Part shown: one piece after another, positions 13,480-25,234 of the stretch
Layout of the letters: each line of letters begins with the position of its first letter
Numbering within the stretch: the first letter of the stretch is position 1
Assembly: GCA_017311185.1 (NCBI GenBank)
Contig: JAESUZ010005101.1
Location: 310,001 to 374,000, forward strand
Direction of reading: 5' to 3'
Source: Proteles cristata cristata
Lineage: Eukaryota > Chordata > Mammalia > Carnivora > Hyaenidae
DNA: 64,000 nucleotides
Notes under the pieces: generated by a model
Told to the model about the DNA's origin: nothing
What the model saw: the letters and a program-made list of their open reading frames with translations, nothing else
Database searches by the model: none
Translations under genes and position numbers: made by a program

Positions 13480-14770
13480 GGGACAATTTCCTGAGTTCCG
13501 AAGAGACAAAATGGGTGCAGGGTGGTGAACCGTCCAGGAAGTGGTACCAGCTTGGCGGCTGGCGGGAAGCAGGAGGGGAGGGAGGGAGCGTGGGCTGCGG
13601 TGGAGGGCGAGGGCCGGCCCGACAAGATGTAGTGGACCAGGGCGGGTTCTGGCCTTTATCCTGAGAACAATGAAAACTCCGGTTTTCAAGCAAGGGTAGG
13701 ACAGCGACTGCAAAGCTGCCGTCTGAAATCCAGATCGTTGGGAGATTAGATACAGAAGAACGACCCGAGGGGAGGCAGTCCTCTAGGCCAGAGAAGCCGG
13801 TAGTTTGAAGTAAGGGCAGTGTGGGAGAGGAGATAGGAGAGAATGGTTAATGTGAGAGCTATTTAGGTTAGGGGGGAACCAACCTGTTTTATTTACATTC
13901 CTATTTCTAGCACAAGTATGTGTGCTCAGTAGTCTTTGTTCAGTAGGAGGGATTAAACGAAGGGAAAAGTAAGAGGTCTTCACACTTTAAAATCACAATC
14001 TTTAGCTTAACATGAACTGTGAGATCTCTTTAAAAATGGGTTTACATTTATTCCTCCATGTAGTCAGTTAAGTTCTGTCTTGCATCCTTATTACGTACTA
14101 AGCACTGCTAGGGAAAAGGCCCTACTATGAAGTCCTTTAATTTCTACTGAAGGGAAGGAGATGGGTAAATAGGCTATTTTCAGGTAGCGATAAACCTCAG
14201 GAAAAAACACGATGGTGTGAGAAGGCACTACTACCGAGAGGGGGGCAATTAGTGCTGAGATCGAAATACAAGAAACCAGTTCGTGTCCACACCTGGGGGA
14301 TGAATATTCTAAGCAGAGAAAACAGCAAAGCCCAAGGCAGACGTGAGTTTGGTGAGCTGGCAGGAAAAGATAAAACACCAGCTGAAGCAGAAGGGGGAGT
14401 GGAGTGAGGACGTACCAGAGTTTGGATCGCATCCTAAGTACAATGAAAAGCCCCCGGGGAGTTTAAGGCAGGAGAGTGGTCTGGTCTGGCTGCGGTTTTA
14501 AATATCGCTTTGGCTCAGTGGGAATTAGGCTGCAAGAGGGCAAATGTGGAAGAAAGAGGAGGAACCTATAGCAACAGTACAGATTACTGGACTAGGGCTG
14601 TGGCAGCAGGGAGAGGGAGGAGAAGATGGAACCAAGGTCTGTTTGGGGAGTAAAGGTGAAAGGATCTGCAGATGGATTAGATGTAGGTGAGGAGAGGAAC
14701 AGACAATGTGAAGGCAACCCCTTAGGCTTCTGACCCTGAGAGATGGTAGTCTCATTCATGTAGAGAAGAA
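13480..14770 (+). repeat. Ancient dispersed repeats, family not named
   Basis: Old-repeat pattern: 'CTGGCCTTTATCCTGAGAACAATGAAAAC', 'GGAGTTTAAGGCAGGAGAGTGGTC', 'GGACTAGGGCTGTGGCAGCAGGGAG', 'GATGGATTAGATGTAGGTGAGG' (all partial). The first part overlaps the upstream edge of the CpG island. Confidence 0.45.
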
Positions 14771-14899
14771 ACGCGTGTGTTTTGAAAAGTGGAAATGAAG
14801 GGTTCTGTTTTGGTAGATTTGAGTTGCAGGTGGCTATTCCAATACCCATGTGGCCTTCTGAACGGAAAGGAAGTTTAGTGGTTTTTGTTCATCCTTCTC

Positions 14900-15042
14900 T
14901 TTCTGAGGCTAAAGAAAGTAACGTCCAGAGAGGCTACGTTGACATATTGACCATCACACAGCTTATTTAGTAGTGGGAGCCAGTAGTGGGAGCCAAAATC
15001 CGGGTCTTTTGGTTCCTAGGCCATGCCTGTTTTTCCACTGTA
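14900..15042 (-). repeat. MIR SINE fragment
   Basis: Reverse-sense MIR core: 'TGAGGCTAAAGAAAGTAACG...CACACAGCTTATTTAGTAGTGG...AAAATCCGGGTC'. Contains a 13-bp tandem duplication AGTAGTGGGAGCC (14969-14981 and 14982-14994). Confidence 0.7.
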
Positions 15043-15144
15043 TCTCAAAATGCTTTTATTTTGAGTTCCCTATAAAAGACAGGTCCTAATGATACCATGT
15101 TAGCTATTCATGCCTGTAATTGTATAGAAACTGATTTAGGCTTT

Positions 15145-15340
15145 CCAAGTGTCAGACACTATTTAAGACTGCTTCACATGTAGTCCTTTGCTGAATCCTC
15201 ACCACAACCCTATCAAGGAGGTATTACTGTCCCCATTTTGCAGAAGAAACTGAGAGAAATTAAGCCACGTGCCCGGGATGACAGGACACAGCAGCATCTG
15301 GGCTTTCCGGCTCCAGAGCTGGGGTACCACACTGACTCCA
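15145..15340 (-). repeat. MIR SINE
   Basis: Clear reverse-sense MIR: 'ATCCTCACCACAACCCTATC', 'GGAGGTATTACTGTCCCCATTTTGCAG', 'AAACTGAGAGAAATTAAGCC', 'GCAGCATCTGGGCTTTCCGG'. Confidence 0.85.
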
Positions 15341-15714
15341 AGTGCAGGGATGTTTTAAGACTTGGAGAAGCCGTTTCCAGACTGTTAGCTTTGTGAAGGC
15401 AGTGGAACGTGAGACAGGATTACACAGTGAAGACGTTTTTGGACGGAAGTAACAGCGTGAGAATAAAAATGGTGAACTTGCTAATACATGAAATACACGG
15501 AGAAGAACAGTAATGGGGAAAAAGCTGGAAATGGAAGTCGCAGGGAGAGAATGGGGACTCTGAATGCCAGGCAGAAGGGCCTATATTTAACATGTGAGGC
15601 AAGAAGAAAGACCATGCGGCCTAGACTTTGGGCCCTGCCGGCAGCCCAAGGATGGAGCCAAGTGCAAGGGGAAAGAATCGATTCCTCTGACCTGACAGGC
15701 TCTTGGAACAGTCC
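15341..15714. other. Probable old repeat or unique sequence
   Basis: Text such as 'GGCCTATATTTAACATGTGAGG' and 'GGATGGAGCCAAGTGCAAGG' resembles the unnamed old repeat upstream. No gene recognised. Confidence 0.3.
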
Positions 15715-15885
15715 ACAGTCCCACTTAATCCTCATTGCAATCCTATAAATTAGATATTGTTATGCTCATTCTATAGAGGGACAATTGAGGTTCCAAAATT
15801 GCAAAAGGCCCAATAGCTATGGGGAAGAACAAAGGTGGCCCGATCTGAATCAAGATCCTGCTTCAAAACCTGCATTGATTTTGCT
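15715..15885 (-). repeat. MIR SINE
   Basis: Reverse-sense MIR: 'TTAATCCTCATTGCAATCCTATAAATTAGATATTGTTATGC', 'GAGGGACAATTGAGGTTCC', 'GATCTGAATCAAGATCCTG' (parts). Confidence 0.8.
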
Positions 15886-16085
15886 GCCCTTTCCACGGAA
15901 TGGAGAAGGAGAATCTGATGGCCAGCTGTGAGATCAAAGGAGGGTCTAAACTCAAGTTGGGAATGGCAGAAACAGGAAATGGATCTGATAGGCAGGTAAC
16001 AGCAGAGTCTGACCCTGTGTTGCAGAGGAAGAAAGACATCAAGATGACAAGTTCCAGTGTGAGTGGCTTAAAGGATGGTACAACA

Positions 16086-16305
16086 GGGGCGCCTGGGTGG
16101 CTCGGCTGGGCATCCGACTTCGGCTCAGGTCATGATCTCACAGCTCATGCGTTCAAGCCCCGCATTGGGCTCTGTGCTGACAGCACCGAGCCTGGAGCCT
16201 CCTTTGGATTCTGTGTCTCCCTCTCTCTCTCTCTCTGCCCTTCTCCCACTCACAATCTCTCTCTCAAAAATAAATAAACATTAAAAAATTGTTTTAATTA
16301 AAAAA
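16086..16305 (+). repeat. CanSINE
   Basis: GGGGCGCCTGGGTGGCTCGG head, A/T-rich tail to about 16305. Flanked by a 9-bp GGTACAACA duplication (16077-16085 and 16311-16319). Confidence 0.95.
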
Positions 16306-16739
16306 AGATTGGTACAACATTATTAAGTAAAAACAGGAGAGAGAAGAGGAAGAGCTTTCAGAAGAACAGTGACACTGGATAAATAGAAAAGAGCATTAAC
16401 AATGGAACTTTATAATAGCCACAGCATATTGCTGATTTGCATATTATTAAAGTATTACTAATGTGGCTCAAATGTGCCAACACTGTGTTCATCCTTATCT
16501 GAGTAAGTACAGTGATCTTCACGAATCAAGCAAAGAGATAGTGATAAGTGCACAAAATCAAGTATCTGTGCCCTTTGGTTCTCACCTGAACACACTTATT
16601 AGCTACCTTTACTATTTCTTTGTTCCTATCCCTGTGTCTATAGGCATTTTCCAACCAATGTTCAAGGCAGTCCCAAAGGGAAGACTTGAATAGAGGCTTT
16701 CGGTGAACCTCACTCATAGGAAAAGCCAGTGTCCTTACA
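16306..16739. other. Unique sequence, nothing recognised
   Basis: AT-rich; no gene or clear repeat seen. Confidence 0.5.
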
Positions 16740-17240
16740 ATGGTCTGCAGTGGGTCTCTGCTTACACCACAATGTGGCGTGGGTCTCTGCTGTCCCTCTG
16801 ACCCCACCTGCGAATACTGTGGCCTCCCTGTCTCTTCTCCAACTGCAGAGGCCCCGCACTGTCCGTCAGCCCACTAGGCATACTCCCCTCTCCTCCTGGC
16901 TTACTCTTCTCCAGTGGACATCCACGTGCTCCATCCCTTCAGGCCTCTACTCAAATGTCACCGACTGAAAGGCTTTCCCTGGCTGGCCCTTGTAAAAAGC
17001 GACAGCGGTGCCCAACACCAAACCTAAACTCCTTCCCATGCCCCTTACAGATGGGCATTATTTTCCTCTAGAACCAAATGACTTCTTTGTATATATAGTT
17101 TTCTTGCCGCTTGTACTCCAGAAGATCAGCTCCACAGGAACAAGGCCTTTGCCTAGTACCTAAAACAGGGCCTAGTACGTAGGACTCAAGAAGTAGTTGC
17201 GAATCCCTGTGCGAATGAATGTTGACTGACCGAATGGCCT
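16740..17240 (+). repeat. L2 LINE 3' end
   Basis: Reads through the L2 3' region in order: 'CTTCAGGCCTCTACTCAAATGTCACC', 'GGCTTTCCCTGGCTGGCCC', 'CAGCTCCACAGGAACAAGGCC', 'TAGTACCTAAAACAGGGCC', 'AGTAGTTGCGAATCCC', 'GAATGAATG'. Confidence 0.85.
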
Positions 17241-17314
17241 AGCACAGCTCTGTCCAGATGGGAAGAAAACTCTATTATTTGAAAATCCAGCTTAGCCAAC
17301 TTTTCTACACTGAT

Positions 17315-17514
17315 GCTTCTTTTTTAATGTTTATTTAATTTTGAAAAAGACAGAGACAGAGTGTGAGCGGGGGCAGGGCAGAGACAGAGGGAGACACAGA
17401 ATCTGAAGCAGCTCCAGGCTCTGAGCTGTCACCACAGAGTCTAACACGAGGCTGGAACTCACCAACAGTGAGCCGAATTCAGACACTCGACTGACTGAGC
17501 CACCCAGACGCCCC
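17315..17514 (-). repeat. CanSINE with perfect target-site duplication
   Basis: Reverse-oriented copy ending GAGCCACCCAGACGCCCC. Flanked by perfect 14-bp TTTTCTACACTGAT repeats (17301-17314 and 17515-17528). Confidence 0.96.
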
Positions 17515-17528
17515 TTTTCTACACTGAT

Positions 17529-18118
17529 TCTGAGTACTTCTTACTTGGACAATTTGCTTTCTTTTATCGATATTATTAAAGTGCCCTCCAGACCACATAG
17601 GTCCATCACGTGAACTAACTAACCACTGGGCGAACTAATATGTTTCCATTCTTTTTCAATCATATGCTGATACACTCCTGATAGAATTAAAATGCTCAGT
17701 GCTGAGGACTCTTAAGCAGTGTTTAATATATTTAGTTACTGCTTCCTCTCAAAGGGATAAATGAGAGAAAACAGCTGCCATAAAATGCAATTCAGCCTGC
17801 TGCAAATGAATAATGCCAGAGGCAGGATTCAGGAGACCTTCCAGAGTCAATTCATCTTTCAGGTTTCACTCTGGGTATGAATTAAATACCACACGTAGAT
17901 AGTTGATATTCATGCTCACTCCTGAGTCAGAAAAGCAGATTTCTACTCAATAGTTAAACTTTATTGTGATTAATACTGTATGTTCTTAAACTAACAGATA
18001 GCTTCCTTTTAATTCCTGGGGACAGTTTTTCACTATTAAGCCCCAAGCATATGGCAAGGCGAGTATCTACCTCTGGATCCATACTGAATGATTCTGAAAA
18101 TACAAATGTGTGTGTGTA
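17529..18118. other. Unique sequence, nothing recognised
   Basis: AT-rich, no ORF or repeat that I can name. Confidence 0.5.
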
Positions 18119-18128
18119 CATGTATACT

Positions 18129-18364
18129 ATTTTTTTTTTGGAGTGGGGGAGGGGAAGAGATAGAGGGAGAGAGAGGGAGGGGGAGGGAGGGAGGAAGTGC
18201 ATGTGAATGGAGGAGGGGCAGAGGGAGAGAAAAAGTGAATCCCAAGCATGCTCTACATTCAGTGCAGAGCCCTGCACGGGGCTCAATCCCAAAAACCGTG
18301 AGATCATGGCCTGAGCCAAAATCAAGAGTGGGACACTCAACCGACTGAGCCACCCAGGTGCCCT
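18129..18364 (-). repeat. CanSINE, expanded purine-rich middle
   Basis: Reverse copy ending CCGACTGAGCCACCCAGGTGCCC, with an enlarged GGGA/GAGA tract. ATGTATACT flanks both sides (18120-18128 and 18369-18377). Confidence 0.93.
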
Positions 18365-18519
18365 TACAATGTATACTCTTAGATGGACTGACAAATACCT
18401 CAACATCTCACAGTTACTAGCATCAGCAACCCAGGAGAAAAATACTGCAGAGAAAAACCTGACTTTCAAAGTATAGGCACTTAGCAGTATCAGCTAGTTC
18501 AATAACTTAGGGAAAATGT

Positions 18520-18980
18520 CCAGCAGTATCTACCAGAAGGAAATACACTTAGGTGCTGTGGTTGAGCAGTTCCTCTCCTGGGTATATAGTCAAGAGAAAT
18601 GCATGCTCATGTCTACTAAAGGCAAGTACAAAAAATGTTCCTTGCATTATTATTTGTAAAAACCCCTAACTGGGAACAACCTGCATGTCCATGAACAGTC
18701 AAATGGGTGAATAAATTATACAATGGAGTTGTTTATTTAACAACATGAATGAGTTACAGGATGATGTTTCATGGAAGAAACCAAACACAAAGGAATACTC
18801 TTTGAATCCATTTTTATGATCTTCAAGAACAACCCAAGCCAATCTCAAGTGAAAGAAGTCCAAATATTGGTTACCTCTGTGAAGTGACTGAGGGGGGCAC
18901 AGGAAACGTTCCATTTCCCGATCTGGGTGCTGGTTTATACCAGGTATATACATGTGTGAAAATTCATTAAAATCAATGCT
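18520..18980 (+). repeat. Old L1 (L1M-like) 3' fragment
   Basis: Old L1 landmarks: 'CCTCTCCTGGGTATATAGTCAAGAGAAATG', 'GCATTATTATTTGTAAAAACCCC', 'GTCAAATGGGTGAATAAATTATACAATGG', 'TTGGTTACCTCTGTGAAG', 'TGTGAAAATTCATTAAA' (partial quotes). Non-coding remnant. Confidence 0.75.
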
Positions 18981-19745
18981 GGAAATATAGATACATTGTA
19001 CTGTACAAGGAGTTCAACCTCAAAATGTTATCGATGCAGAGAAAGAGAATGGGACGTGGAAATGTAAGGGGGGAACAGAAGACATTAAGGATGTATTTCA
19101 ATTGAAAGGAAGAGATTTTGTTCACATGCTCATCATGAGTCGAAACTAGAATCTCTTCCAAACTACTGACACACGACAGAATCAGTGGAAGAACAGCTAG
19201 CTGGCCTTGCCAGCCAGAAGAACGGACACACGGACACAGACATACACACACACCCCTCAAGCTCCATTTCACTGGGGCCATCACCACCAACAGACTCCAG
19301 TAGCCTGACATAAGCACTGGATGCTTGTCCGAGGCTGGTTACACATCACCCACAGAACCCTCAAAGTCAGTTATTTCTAAGAAAGCAGGAAGGAGGAAAG
19401 GAAGCCCATTTCATAGCCTTTGACTTTCTCCAGTGTGTATTTGTTCAAGGTCAGCTGTGCGATACCCCCCTGGCATAATTCATGAGACACAACATTTAAA
19501 GTAAATGAAGCCCAGGAAATCAGCAGGGACGGTCATTAAACATGGGAAGAATGAGAATTGTATTCAAGGACACGATTTTGACCACTTATTTAATTATCCT
19601 GATGGAAGAAAAAAAAATACAAGATGATATCAGAAATTGATCCAGCATTCCATCTCTAATTACTGACAGCCCACTAAGTATAGATATTCCTTACGGTGCC
19701 TATTCTCAAGGTTGCTTCATCTAATCCTTAAAATGTTATGGTGAA
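18981..19745. other. Unique sequence, nothing recognised
   Basis: No recognisable gene. A minus-strand ORF of about 114 codons (18973-19317) has no identifiable domain. Confidence 0.45.
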
Positions 19746-19925
19746 GGGCACCTGAGTGGCTCAGTCAGTTAAGCGGCTGGTTCTTGATTTTGGCTCAGGT
19801 CATGATCTCGTGGTTCATGAGTCTGAGCCTGCTTGGAATTCTCTCTTTTCCTCTCTCTCCGCCCCTCCTATACTCACTCTCTCTCTCTTTCTCTCAAAAA
19901 TAAATAAATAAACTTTACAAAAAAA
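19746..19925 (+). repeat. CanSINE, 'TCTTGATTT' head subtype
   Basis: GGGCACCTGAGTGGCTCAGT head with the diagnostic TTCTTGATTTTGGCTCAGG insertion and a shortened middle (GAGCCTGCTTGGAATTCTC). Confidence 0.93.
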
Positions 19926-19965
19926 CCTTTCAAGTGACAGCAAGGATTAGAAAATCAGAGCAGTC

Positions 19966-20178
19966 GGGTTCCTGGGTGGCTCAGTTGGTTAAGCATCTGA
20001 CTTCAGCTCAGGTCATGACCTTGAGGTTCATGGGTTTGAGCCCTGCGTCCGGCTCTGTGCTGACAGCTCAGAGCCTGAAGCCTGTTTGGATTCTGTGTCT
20101 CCCTTTCTCTCTGCCCTTTATCTGATCATGCTCCGTTTCTGTCTCTCAAAAATAAACATTAAAAAAAAATTAAAAAAA
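19966..20178 (+). repeat. CanSINE
   Basis: GGGTTCCTGGGTGGCTCAGT head; tail AAAATAAACATT. Flanked by imperfect AAAATCAGAGCAG / AAATCAAAGCAG repeats. Confidence 0.95.
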
Positions 20179-20190
20179 AAATCAAAGCAG

Positions 20191-20647
20191 AAGTTTACCA
20201 ATGGACATTAAGCCACTCTTACGTTTTATTTTTTGTAACCATGGAAAGCCAGCAGACCACTCACATGGAGCCAGGCCCATCACACGCAGATGGGGCAAAT
20301 GGTAGAAAGGAGCCTTAAAGCCCTAATAAAGGAAGCCTGGCATCCTTGACCCTCAGCAAAGTTCCAGTAAAGAAGTAAATGGGAATTGTGGTTGTTCTGT
20401 TCACTTTTCTCAAAGGAGAACATCAAGGAAGATATTAAAAAGAGCTATCCAGCCCACACTCTCTACTGCCTTAAGTCTTTCGATAGAACAGAAAAATGAG
20501 TTGATACCATTTGTTGTCCCTCACTGGTTTTATGGATTTTAGGTGCATTGACTTTGGCATCAAACTTCTAGACTGTAAACCAAGGCTAACACTGATATCC
20601 CTTTCTGTGGCTATATGGTTCTCCCTGCCTGTCTGCTAGCTTTCCCT
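20191..20647. other. Unique sequence, nothing recognised
   Basis: No ORF or repeat recognised. Confidence 0.5.
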
Positions 20648-20654
20648 CACAGGA

Positions 20655-20872
20655 TTTTTTTTTTTAATATTTTTATTTATTTCTAGGAGAGAGAAAGACA
20701 GAGTGAGCAGGGAAGGGTCAGGGAGAGAGGGAGATACAGACTCTGAAACAGACTCCAGGCTCTGAGCTGGCAGTCAGCACAGAGCCCGACACGGGGCTGG
20801 AACCCATGAACCGCGAGATCATGACCTAAGCGAAAGTCGGACGCTTAACCGACTAAGCCATCCAGGCGCCCC
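20655..20872 (-). repeat. Young CanSINE, first of a tandem pair
   Basis: Reverse copy with GATTTCTAGGAGAGAG-type tail side and the CTAAGCGAAAGTCGG diagnostic block. CACAGGA plus a T run occurs on both sides (from 20648 and from 20874). Confidence 0.95.
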
Positions 20873-20880
20873 ACACAGGA

Positions 20881-20901
20881 TTTTTTTTTTTAATGTTTAT
20901 T

Positions 20902-20938
<37 letters not shown>

Positions 20939-21104
20939 ATGAGTGGGGGAGGGGCATATAGAGAGGGAGACACAGAATCTGAGGCAGGCTCCAGGCTCCA
21001 AGCTCTCAGCACAGAGCCCGGCATGGGGCTCAAACTCACAAACCGCGAGATCATGACCTGAGCCGAAGTCAGACACCTTACCTACTGAGCCACCCAAGTG
21101 CCCC
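20881..21104 (-). repeat. CanSINE, second of a tandem pair
   Basis: Reverse copy immediately following the previous one, with a (GA)n expansion at 20905-20936 and a different subfamily head (GAGCCGAAGTC). Same orientation, sharing the CACAGGATTTT target. Confidence 0.95.
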
Positions 21105-21287
21105 ATCCCTTGCAGGACTGTTCAATAATTCAAGGCTTTAGGGACAATGTATGAAGTTTGCTGCCAAACATACAAAGGCTACAAATCTAGTCAGGTTTAC
21201 ACACTTGGGCCTTCCAGTTGGGTATCTCAGAAGCCTCTAGAAAGGCTCAACACATCAGTACATAGTAAGACTACAGGGGAGAAGTGC

Positions 21288-21450
21288 CAGATCTGGAGTC
21301 AGACTGTTATACTCGTAGTTCCATGACCTTGGGCAAATTTGCCAACCTCTCTGGGCCTCACTTATCTATGAAGTGGGGACACACCAACCCTTTTATAAGG
21401 ATCAAAAGTATACAGTCCATACTAGGCCGTACGAACAGCAAAGGCCCGGT
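21288..21450 (+). repeat. MIR SINE
   Basis: Sense MIR: 'CTGGAGTCAGACTG', 'TTCCATGACCTTGGGCAAATTTGCC', 'CCTCTCTGGGCCTCACTTATC', then a diverged tail. Confidence 0.85.
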
Positions 21451-22443
21451 ACACACAGGCTCCTCTCTAATACAACCCTCAGTGCCATGACCACAAAGTG
21501 ATTCTCCCCAAGCTTCCACCCCTCTCACTAGAGGGCTCCCTTTGTTTTCTGGCCTCTTAGTTTGGCTCTGTGCAAGAAAATTCCCTCTGCAGCTTCTTCC
21601 CAGAGCCCGTCGTCAGTTTTAGAGAAAGACATTTTCTCTGGTTTAAAAAAGCATGAATGGAAAGGTTCATCATGAGTTGGGTTGACAGTTTCTGACAAGG
21701 AGAAATAAGAATAAACCTCCTTCCTAAGGATTTTACTGAGCCTGAGAAGAGACAGACCCCGGGGCGGAAGAGTGGCCGTCAGTAAGTAAAAATGTGGCTG
21801 GATCAGTGAATGCTCTTCCCTACAGCAAGCCATTTGTTAATCCCCAAAGGCCGCAGCTACCCTCCCTGGTCCCGCTCAACTTTTCAATTGCGACTAATCC
21901 CAGTGGCTTATTCTTACTTATTCATTTTAAACCCTGGTTTGAATGACTGCTGTCATGCCTCTGTCCTTCCTGGCATACAATAAGCTGCACAGGGACACAT
22001 ATTTGTCTACACCAGACAAACAAGGTGAACACAGCCTCTTTCAGACAAAATGAGCAAGAGTAAAGGGGAAGAAACTGCAGGAAGATTCCAGAAGCGCCAG
22101 GGGTTACCATTCCTCCAGATGTGGCTTTCCCTCCAGGGAGCTGAGGAGAAAGTCAAATGTTCCAAAGAAGTTTGAAGCCAGACTTAGAGACTGAGAAGCA
22201 ACATGGTTTGTTTTTTTTTTTTTGGGGGGGGGTCTTTAGAAGGTGACCGCTGTGTAGCCAGCCAAGAGTCCCTTACCCTCTCTGACACAGAGGGAAGTTC
22301 ATGATTTCTTCTCTTTTTACCCAGAGTCCTGTAAGCTTAATAGGACAAGTAAGCGCAACAAAAAGAACCAGTATTAAGGGCAGTGGTGCTCGAATTCGTC
22401 CCGTTTTACATCAGCTAATTTCTAAACCAAACTCAAGTACATT
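21451..22443. other. Unique sequence, nothing recognised
   Basis: No recognisable gene. T11/G8 run at 22209-22231. Short opposite-strand ORFs without domains. Confidence 0.45.
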
Positions 22444-22649
22444 GTTTTTTTAATTTATTTCTGAGAGAGAGAGAGAGAGCGAGCATGAGCAGGGGAGGGT
22501 CAGAGAGAGAGGGAGACACAGAATCTGAAGCAGGCTCCAGGCTCTGAGCTGTCAGCACAGAGCCCGATGCGGGGGCTCGAACTCACGAACCGTGAGATCA
22601 TGACCTGAGCCGAAGTCGGACACTCAACCGACTGAGCCACCCGGGTTCC
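22444..22649 (-). repeat. CanSINE
   Basis: Reverse copy with (GA)n tail side and CGACTGAGCCACCCGGGTTCCC end. Flanked by CTCAAGTACATT / TCAAGTCCATTT. Confidence 0.95.
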
Positions 22650-22857
22650 CTCAAGTCCATTTCTTAACACGAAGTGTATTTTTTACCACCCATGAGTAAA
22701 AACGTTCCCACCCGTTAGGAAATGGTCCAGAGTTTTCTTCCCCACCCCTCCTTTTGAAAACCAAAAGTCTAATATCAATTTCTTAAGACGCTTTCCACCA
22801 GTGGTTCTGTCATCGCCATCATCAGAGAGCAGTAACGTACTCAGTGAAGGCATGTAC

Positions 22858-23022
22858 GCCAGGTACCCTTGTCAGTACTGTGTATCACCTTGCTCAGTCC
22901 CCACACCACCTCTACAGTTATTATCATCAGTTTATAGAGGTTTTAGGGAGGAGGCTAAGTTGCCTGAGGTGACATAACCAGTTAAGTGATAGAGGCAGAG
23001 GAATTAGAGCCCAGAGATGAGT
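22858..23022 (-). repeat. MIR SINE
   Basis: Reverse-sense MIR: 'GCTCAGTCCCCACACCACC', 'TTATTATCATCAGTTTATAGAGG', 'TAAGTTGCCTGAGGTGACATAACCAG'. Confidence 0.75.
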
Positions 23023-23026
23023 TGGG

Positions 23027-23234
23027 TTTTTTTTTGTTTTTTTTTTTTTTAAATGTTTAGTTTTTGACATAGAGCAGGCAGGGGAAGGGCAGAGAGAGAG
23101 AGACAGACAGAGGATCCAAAGCGGGTTCCACGCTGATAGCAGTGAGCCCCATGCGGGGCCCAAACTCATAAACTGCGAGACCATGACCTGAGCCAAAGTT
23201 GGACGCTCAACTGACTGAGCCACCCAGGTGGCCC
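23027..23234 (-). repeat. CanSINE
   Basis: Reverse, somewhat diverged copy ending CTGAGCCACCCAGGTGGCCC, with a T-rich (T9 G T14) tail side. Confidence 0.93.
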
Positions 23235-24440
23235 CAGAGCGGAGCTCTTAATCACCTCCCCTACTGCTTCTCAAAAGATACCCTTGGCTGCTCCCAGCTG
23301 CCCCATTAACGATGCTCCAGGTGATCTTCCAAGAACGTCAGTGGACTGGCCGTGTACAGGATAATCGTTCTGATTACCAGAAAGATCAGGGCTCCGTGAA
23401 CAGCAAGGCTTACAGGTACTACTGAGGTTACAAAATCATGCAATGACTAAATGCCTTGTTTTCCCAAAACGACCATGAGGCCCAGCGCGAAGGGTCAGAA
23501 CACCCGGACATCTGCTCAGAAAGGGGGCTTTAGGAGTGAGCCACACCAAACTTGACCAGCCGGTCAACTGAGGTTCAGAGAGAGCCTCAAGTTCAAAGAG
23601 GCATCCAGGAGGGACAGAGTCAGGATGCTTTGTTCAATTTGAACAGACTCCTTGGCGCTGTTTGCTCCGCGGGCTTCCCTTTCACTTCAGATTCCTTCTC
23701 TAAGCAACAAGCGTCCACTGCCATGGTTTTCGCTATGACCAATGTGCCGATGCCTGTCACATTTCTGTCCCCAGATGTGGCCGACCCACCTTGAGCCTGG
23801 AATCCTTAACCACCACCAAGGCATTGCCACCTCAGCATGGACTTTCACACCTGTCAACAAACAAACTCACTCCTCCCTCCCCGTAATTTGCTAGTTTTAA
23901 CAACGAGTTCAGTTACACCACAATCTCCCCAGCCAAGTCAAAACTCAACAGAATCCAGATCTCTCCCCTCCCTCCTGTCTCCCCTCACTCTGCGTGCGTC
24001 CTCAGTTTTACCTGCTTAATATCTTGTATTCTTCCCTTCCTAATTTGTTAGTAAAGCATCTGGGCCCTGCCCCCTCCTCCACTCACTCCCCTCACCCCCC
24101 CTCACCCCCCCCCTTGACTCCAGTGAGCCTTGCTCCGGAAGGATGCTTTGAATTCCCGCCCAGTTCGCCTCAACATTGCCAGAGTGCATCTTCTGAAATC
24201 ACCTTATCAAGGTCCACACACCCTCTTCCTCTTGCTCAATTCTTTCATTAATGCTCCGGCAGGGCAAGGGGGCAGGCAGGCAGACTACAGACAGAAAGGC
24301 ACAGGCAAAGGAGGGTGGAGGGGGGGGAGGGAGGGAGGAGGAGGCTCACCCTAATACCTGCCGAAAGTTCTCTAAAGCTTTACTCCCCACCCTTTTCAGT
24401 GACAAGTGCTCTAACACAGTGTTTGAGAACTCGGGCTCTG
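23235..24440. other. Unique sequence with C- and G-runs, no gene
   Basis: No recognisable gene. Contains a C-rich stretch with runs of 6 and 9 C (about 24086-24114) and a G-rich stretch (about 24310-24350) on the same strand. Confidence 0.45.
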
Positions 24441-24669
24441 GGGGCACCTGGGACGCTCAGCCGGTTGGGCTTCCGACTTTAGCTCAGCTCATGATCTCAT
24501 GGTCTGTGAGTTCGAGCCCCGCATCGGGCTCTGTGGTGACAGCTCAGAGCCTGGAGCCTGTTTCAGATTCTGACCCCCTCTCTCTCTCTGCCTCTCTCCC
24601 TAACTCACGCTCTGTCTCTCTCCCTCTCTCAAAAATAAACATTTAAAAAAATTAAAAAGAAAAAATAAA
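24441..24669 (+). repeat. CanSINE
   Basis: GGGGCACCTGGGACGCTCAG head; tail AAAATAAACATTT plus A. Flanked by GAGAACTCGGGCTCTG / AGAACTCAGGTTCTG. Confidence 0.95.
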
Positions 24670-24679
24670 AGAACTCAGG

Positions 24680-24860
24680 TTCTGAAGTCAGAAAGCTGGG
24701 GTTTAAATCTTGACTGTAACTTCTGAATGTGTGACCTTAGGGATCAAGTGACTTACCCCTCCTCGAGCCTCGCTTTTCTCAGCTAAAAAATGAGAACAGT
24801 CCCTCTATCAGCTCAGTGTGGTCAACAGTAATTGAGGTAATGTGCGCAAATCTCTTAGAA
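24680..24860 (+). repeat. MIR SINE
   Basis: Sense MIR: 'TTCTGAAGTCAGAAAGCTGGGGTTTAAATC', 'GTGTGACCTTAGGGATCAAGTGACTTACC', 'TTTTCTCAGCTAAAAAATGAG' (parts). The CanSINE upstream inserted at its edge. Confidence 0.8.
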
Positions 24861-25234
24861 CAGTCAGACATGACATTTCTCAGAAGAGATCCGGGAACGA
24901 AACCAGGATATCTTATTTAGTCGGACTGCCGTCTCCTGCTCCTCCTTCTTGGGCACCACCCACCCAGCCAGCAACTCATCCAATATTTACTGAGCACCAG
25001 TACCGTACACACTTTAGTCTGAAGATGGAACCAATATTGGGAACAGAGCTTCTCTGCCAGAACCCTGAGATTTCAAATTTCTTCATGCCACAAAACACTT
25101 CATCACAGTCTGTTATGATTAAGGCTCTGCAGAGGGTGTTGCAAAGACAAAAAAGACCCGAGGGAAGTAGAGAGTCCAGGAAGGAGGTAAGCTGCAAATT
25201 ATTAACTAGAATATAGGCTAGATCTTGTGCCCTC

